From the NCBI GenBank assembly GCA_051656905.1, contig JBOFJQ010000008.1, positions 1 through 8,891 on the forward strand: DNA of 8,891 nt, given 5' to 3'. The notes beneath the pieces were generated by a model. It ran no database searches, had not been told where the DNA came from, and worked only from the letters and a program-made list of their open reading frames with translations. Source of the DNA: JAGNZR01 sp051656905 (GTDB lineage: Bacteria; Fusobacteriota; Fusobacteriia; Fusobacteriales; Fusobacteriaceae). The position numbers and the translations under genes were made by a program. Numbering within the stretch: the stretch's first letter is position 1; the number at the start of each line of letters is the position of its first letter. Below are positions 6,307 through 8,891 of this stretch, one piece after another.

Positions 6307-6335
6307 AGTATAATCTATTTTATGACAATAATCAA
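6307..6335 (-). promoter_or_regulatory. Promoter of the dnaG-rpoD-rnpB cluster
   Basis: On the minus strand the -35 box TTGATT (6330-6335) is followed by a 17-nt spacer and the -10 box TATACT (6307-6312), each differing from consensus at two or fewer positions. The expected start is near 6300, giving a leader of about 45 nt before dnaG. A/T-rich DNA lies upstream. It is the only good promoter match I found between the foldase gene and the left end of the cluster. Confidence 0.7.
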
Positions 6336-6394
6336 ATTTTTATTTGTTTATATATGATATTTCCCTTTTCATATTTCTACAAATTAAGTAACAG

Positions 6395-6424
6395 AAAAGA
6401 AGGTCATTTTATTAACCTTCTTTT
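6395..6424 (-). terminator. Terminator of the foldase gene
   Basis: AAAAGAAGGT (6395-6404) and ACCTTCTTTT (6415-6424) form a perfect 10-bp stem around a 10-nt loop. In the gene direction the stem ends in CCTTCTTTT followed by CTGTT, a usable U-rich tail; in the plus direction the tail is TTTTTT. It lies about 50 nt after the stop codon of the foldase gene and upstream of the dnaG promoter, so it separates the two units. Confidence 0.75.
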
Positions 6425-6472
6425 TTCGTACTGTCAACCTCTCATTTCACTTCAATAATTAATAGGTGATAA

Positions 6473-8230
6473 CTATTTATTTTCTTTTACTATAGCTTCT
6501 ACAACTTCTAATGCTTTCTTTGTTCTATAATCATTAGTAACTTTTTCTTTAATTGCTGCATCTGTTAATTTTGCATCTAAAGCTTTCTCTTCTAGTGTTT
6601 TTTCTACAATATAAACTCTATCATTTGTTTCTAAGCTTGAATACTCTCCAATTTTAGATTCAAATAGATGTTTTGCTAATTTTTCATCATATCCAATTCC
6701 TTGTAAATATCCATTTTCAGAAATTTTATTAACTTTTTCAGCATAAACAATCTCTTTATTAGCCTCTTTTAATTTTTCAAAAGTTATAGTTTTAGCATTT
6801 AATTCTTCTACTAATTTCACTGCCTTTTCCTCTAAAGCTTTCTTTGTATTTTCTGAAACTTCAGAAACTATTAAAATATGTGCTGCATTAACTTCTTCTT
6901 TTCCATTTTCAGTTTTCTTTTCTTTTACAAAAATAATATGATAACCAAAATCTGTTTCAACTAATTCTGGATAAATTTCTCCTACTTTACCTTTGAATGA
7001 TGCTTCTGCAAATGGAGCTACCATAAGTTCTTTTGAGAACCATCCTAAATCTCCGCCGTTAACTGCTGAACCAGGATCTTTAGAGTTCTCTTTAGCTATT
7101 TCAGCAAAATTCTCTTTAGTTACTTTTTTCAATAACTCTTCTGCTTTACTCTTAGCAACTTTTTTATCTTCTTCTGAAGGGTTAATAGTCATAATTCCTA
7201 TATTTGCATCTAAAGTTGCTTCTTTATCATATTTATCTTTATTTTCAACAAAATATTTTTCAACATCTGCACTTTTCACTTCAACTTCATTTCTTAATAC
7301 ATTTAATAACCCTTTACTATAATTAGTCATTTTTATATCTGTTGGTAAATTTTCATCAACTTTAACACCTTTTTCAATTGCAACTGCTATTAATTTCATT
7401 TGATTATCAATTTGACTTTCTACGATTTTTTTAGCTTCTTCAATTTCGACTCTTCTTTGAGCCATGTTCATAAATATTTTTTTAGCTATATCAGCATTAG
7501 AAAACTTGAACCCTTGAATCTCTTTTTCTACTTTAGGTAGAGCATTTTGATATTCAGTTTGTGCATTTTCTATTTTTAAATCATTTCTCATTTTATCAAG
7601 TTCAATAGAGTATTGTTCTATGGCTTTATCTTGAATATACTCTTTTCTTACCTCTTCTTTAGATGAACTAAAATCTTTATCTTTAAACTTAGCATAAGTA
7701 TTTTCTTCATAGTATTTTAGTAACTCTTCATCAGTTACTTTTATATTTGCTTCAATACTTCCTAATAATTTATTTATTTTTTTATTTTCTTCAATCTCTT
7801 TCTTTAAACTAGCTCTTGTAAACCCTTGAGCCGATAAAAGTCTTTTAAATTGTTCATCGTCACCAATCGAATTTTTTAAATTACTATACTCATCATTTAT
7901 CTCTTTGTTTGAAACTTTTATTTTCATTTTATCCGCTAGTTGAAGAGTTAAATATTTTGTTATTTCATCATCAACTGCTATAGTTTCAATAATTCCAGCA
8001 TCAACTTGAGTTCCTGTTGATTGAGAATAAGAAGATGAAATACTCGCTTTTATTCTTTCTATGTTCAATCTTGGAATCTCTTCTCCGTTTAATTTAAAAG
8101 CATATTGCTTAGGTCCTTCATCTTTAGTTTTTACTTGTCCATAGTATAAAACTGCCGAACTCATTACAAATAATACTGTTATTATCCAAATAAATGGTTT
8201 TAAATTTTTTCTAAACTTTCTTATAGCCAT
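6473..8230 (-). CDS. Membrane-anchored parvulin-type peptidyl-prolyl isomerase/foldase (PpiD/SurA-like)
   Basis: This periplasmic chaperone is expected to assist folding of exported proteins. The 585-residue product starts with a basic N-terminus and one membrane span (about 12-30), placing the rest outside the cytoplasm. Residues about 40-320 are helical and Lys/Glu-rich, like the SurA/PpiD N-terminal chaperone domain. A parvulin domain covers about 339-438, with FAEIAKENSKDPGSA, GGDLGWF (392-398) and DFGYHIIFVKE (427-437). A second, degenerate parvulin-like repeat covers about 447-545, with AAHILIV (449-455), ENGYLQG and DRVYIVEK, but it lacks GGDLGWF. The first repeat has NIGIM where active parvulins have a His (HILI), so its isomerase activity is uncertain, as for E. 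coli PpiD. GGAGG lies about 6 nt before the ATG. It has its own promoter and terminator and is therefore probably monocistronic. The family is sure; PpiD versus SurA or PrsA orthology is not. Confidence 0.9.
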   Translation of the reverse strand: MAIRKFRKNLKPFIWIITVLFVMSSAVLYYGQVKTKDEGPKQYAFKLNGEEIPRLNIERIKASISSSYSQSTGTQVDAGIIETIAVDDEITKYLTLQLADKMKIKVSNKEINDEYSNLKNSIGDDEQFKRLLSAQGFTRASLKKEIEENKKINKLLGSIEANIKVTDEELLKYYEENTYAKFKDKDFSSSKEEVRKEYIQDKAIEQYSIELDKMRNDLKIENAQTEYQNALPKVEKEIQGFKFSNADIAKKIFMNMAQRRVEIEEAKKIVESQIDNQMKLIAVAIEKGVKVDENLPTDIKMTNYSKGLLNVLRNEVEVKSADVEKYFVENKDKYDKEATLDANIGIMTINPSEEDKKVAKSKAEELLKKVTKENFAEIAKENSKDPGSAVNGGDLGWFSKELMVAPFAEASFKGKVGEIYPELVETDFGYHIIFVKEKKTENGKEEVNAAHILIVSEVSENTKKALEEKAVKLVEELNAKTITFEKLKEANKEIVYAEKVNKISENGYLQGIGYDEKLAKHLFESKIGEYSSLETNDRVYIVEKTLEEKALDAKLTDAAIKEKVTNDYRTKKALEVVEAIVKENK

Positions 8231-8275
8231 TTTTTTCCTCCAAAGGTTTATCTGTGTTCTTAATACCCTGCTTGA

Positions 8276-8304
8276 ATTCTAACATATTTTACTGTCTTTT
8301 TCAA
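8276..8304 (-). promoter_or_regulatory. Promoter of the foldase gene, with extended -10
   Basis: On the minus strand TTGAAA (8299-8304), a 17-nt spacer and TAGAAT (8276-8281) form a good sigma-70 promoter. TGT immediately before the -10 gives an extended -10 element. The expected start is near 8269, leaving a leader of about 40 nt before the ATG at 8230. I see no envelope-stress type motif, so housekeeping expression is the simplest reading. Confidence 0.75.
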
Positions 8305-8339
8305 TAAAAGGTCACAATAAAATAAAAGATTATATATTA

Positions 8340-8365
8340 AAAGGAGGTTACTCATAACCTCCTTT
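8340..8365 (-). terminator. Terminator of the sigma-54-dependent regulator gene
   Basis: AAAGGAGGTTA (8340-8350) and TAACCTCCTTT (8355-8365) form a perfect 11-bp stem with a 4-nt loop. In the gene direction it is followed by T-rich sequence (CCTTTTAATATAT). It lies about 17 nt after the stop codon. Because the stem contains AGGAGG and its complement, it superficially looks like a ribosome binding site, but no start codon in a useful frame follows it. Confidence 0.8.
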
Positions 8366-8382
8366 AACACATACTTAAAATA

Positions 8383-8891
8383 TTAGCTCATTTTAAAATC
8401 TAATCCGTATTTTCTAATCTTCTCATAAAGAGTTGTTCTTCCAATACCTAATAATTTAGATGTTTCTTGCTTATTCCATCTTGTCTTTTGTAATGCAATA
8501 GCAATTACTACTCTTTCAACATCTTCTAAAGCATAAATTTCTTGCTCTAAAATATCTTTAAGAGGTCCAACTCCTATTACAGTTCTATTCTCTATAGTAT
8601 CTGATTTCATTTTTATCTCAAGAGGTAAATCTTCAACATCAATTACTCTGTCATTTGATAAAATAACCATTCTTTCTACCATATTTTTTAACTCTCTGAT
8701 ATTTCCAGGATATGAATACTCTAACATATATTTCATAGCCTCACCAGATATAACTGGCATCTCTCTGTGTAACTCTTTCATAATTTTATTTAAGAAATAG
8801 TTTGCTAAGATAGGAATATCTTCTTTTCTCTCTCTTAATGATGGAGCTTCAATTGGGAAAGCTGTTAGTCTGTGATATAAATCCTTTCTAA
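8383..8891 (-). CDS. Sigma-54-dependent transcriptional activator (NtrC family), C-terminal part
   Basis: The gene is cut by the right window edge; 168 residues are visible. The frame stays open to position 8891, and the ATG at 8779-8781 is internal, because the residues before it are typical AAA+ sequence: RKDLYHRL, then LRERKEDIPILANYFL. These match the end of the sigma-54 activator ATPase domain. PGNIRELKN follows (the sensor 2 segment). After a linker comes a Fis-type DNA-binding helix-turn-helix (TRWNKQETSKLLGIGRTTLY), which ends close to the C-terminus. Such proteins bind upstream enhancer-like sites and use ATP to open promoters held by sigma-54 polymerase. The sensory N-terminal domain that would name the signal lies outside the window, so the regulated pathway cannot be stated. 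A hairpin terminator follows, which makes it the last gene of its unit. Confidence 0.93.
   Translation of the reverse strand, partial: RKDLYHRLTAFPIEAPSLRERKEDIPILANYFLNKIMKELHREMPVISGEAMKYMLEYSYPGNIRELKNMVERMVILSNDRVIDVEDLPLEIKMKSDTIENRTVIGVGPLKDILEQEIYALEDVERVVIAIALQKTRWNKQETSKLLGIGRTTLYEKIRKYGLDFKMS

Noticed and set aside
6993..7322. Plus-strand open frame inside the foldase gene
   Set aside because: It is antisense to the parvulin domain; Ser/Phe-rich composition is that of a reverse shadow.
8340..8365. AGGAGG as a ribosome binding site
   Set aside because: It is one arm of a perfect terminator stem and no reading frame with a start codon follows it.

Overview
The window is AT-rich (heavy use of TTA, ATA and AAA codons) and every gene in it is read leftward, on the minus strand. 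The protein sequences (DnaG, RpoD with a long charged linker, an envelope foldase of PpiD/SurA type) and the very low G+C point to a member of the Fusobacteriota (Fusobacterium, Cetobacterium or a relative). This assignment rests on recognition of the DnaG and RpoD sequences and was not tested by a search.

Layout from right to left, in the direction of transcription. (1) 8891-8383: the C-terminal part of a sigma-54-dependent activator, cut by the window edge and closed by a hairpin terminator at 8340-8365. (2) 8304-6473: a promoter and a gene for a membrane-anchored parvulin-type foldase, closed by a terminator at 6395-6424. (3) 6335-423: a well-matched promoter followed by a compact cluster: dnaG (primase), rpoD (housekeeping sigma), a degenerate sigma-70 paralogue, a Nif3/YqfO family metal protein, a small TPM-like membrane protein, and rnpB, the RNA of RNase P. 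A perfect 20-bp inverted repeat at 328-400 closes the cluster. (4) 192-1: a very strong promoter with A-tracts upstream and a highly structured untranslated leader that runs off the left edge, probably the start of a stable-RNA (rRNA-type) operon.

The central cluster is a version of the bacterial macromolecular synthesis operon (dnaG-rpoD), extended at its end by an RNA-processing gene. It brings together priming of replication, the main transcription specificity factor and tRNA 5' maturation, next to what looks like a stable-RNA promoter. The least expected item is the 258-residue protein directly downstream of rpoD. It keeps the region 1.2, 2 and 4 framework of a sigma factor, but the residues that melt the -10 element and read the -35 element are replaced, its region 3 is shortened, and its N-terminus is strongly acidic. 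It may be a sigma-like modulator rather than a promoter-reading sigma. An intercistronic hairpin between rpoD and this gene could set their relative expression.

No CRISPR array, tRNA gene, insertion sequence or plus-strand gene was found.
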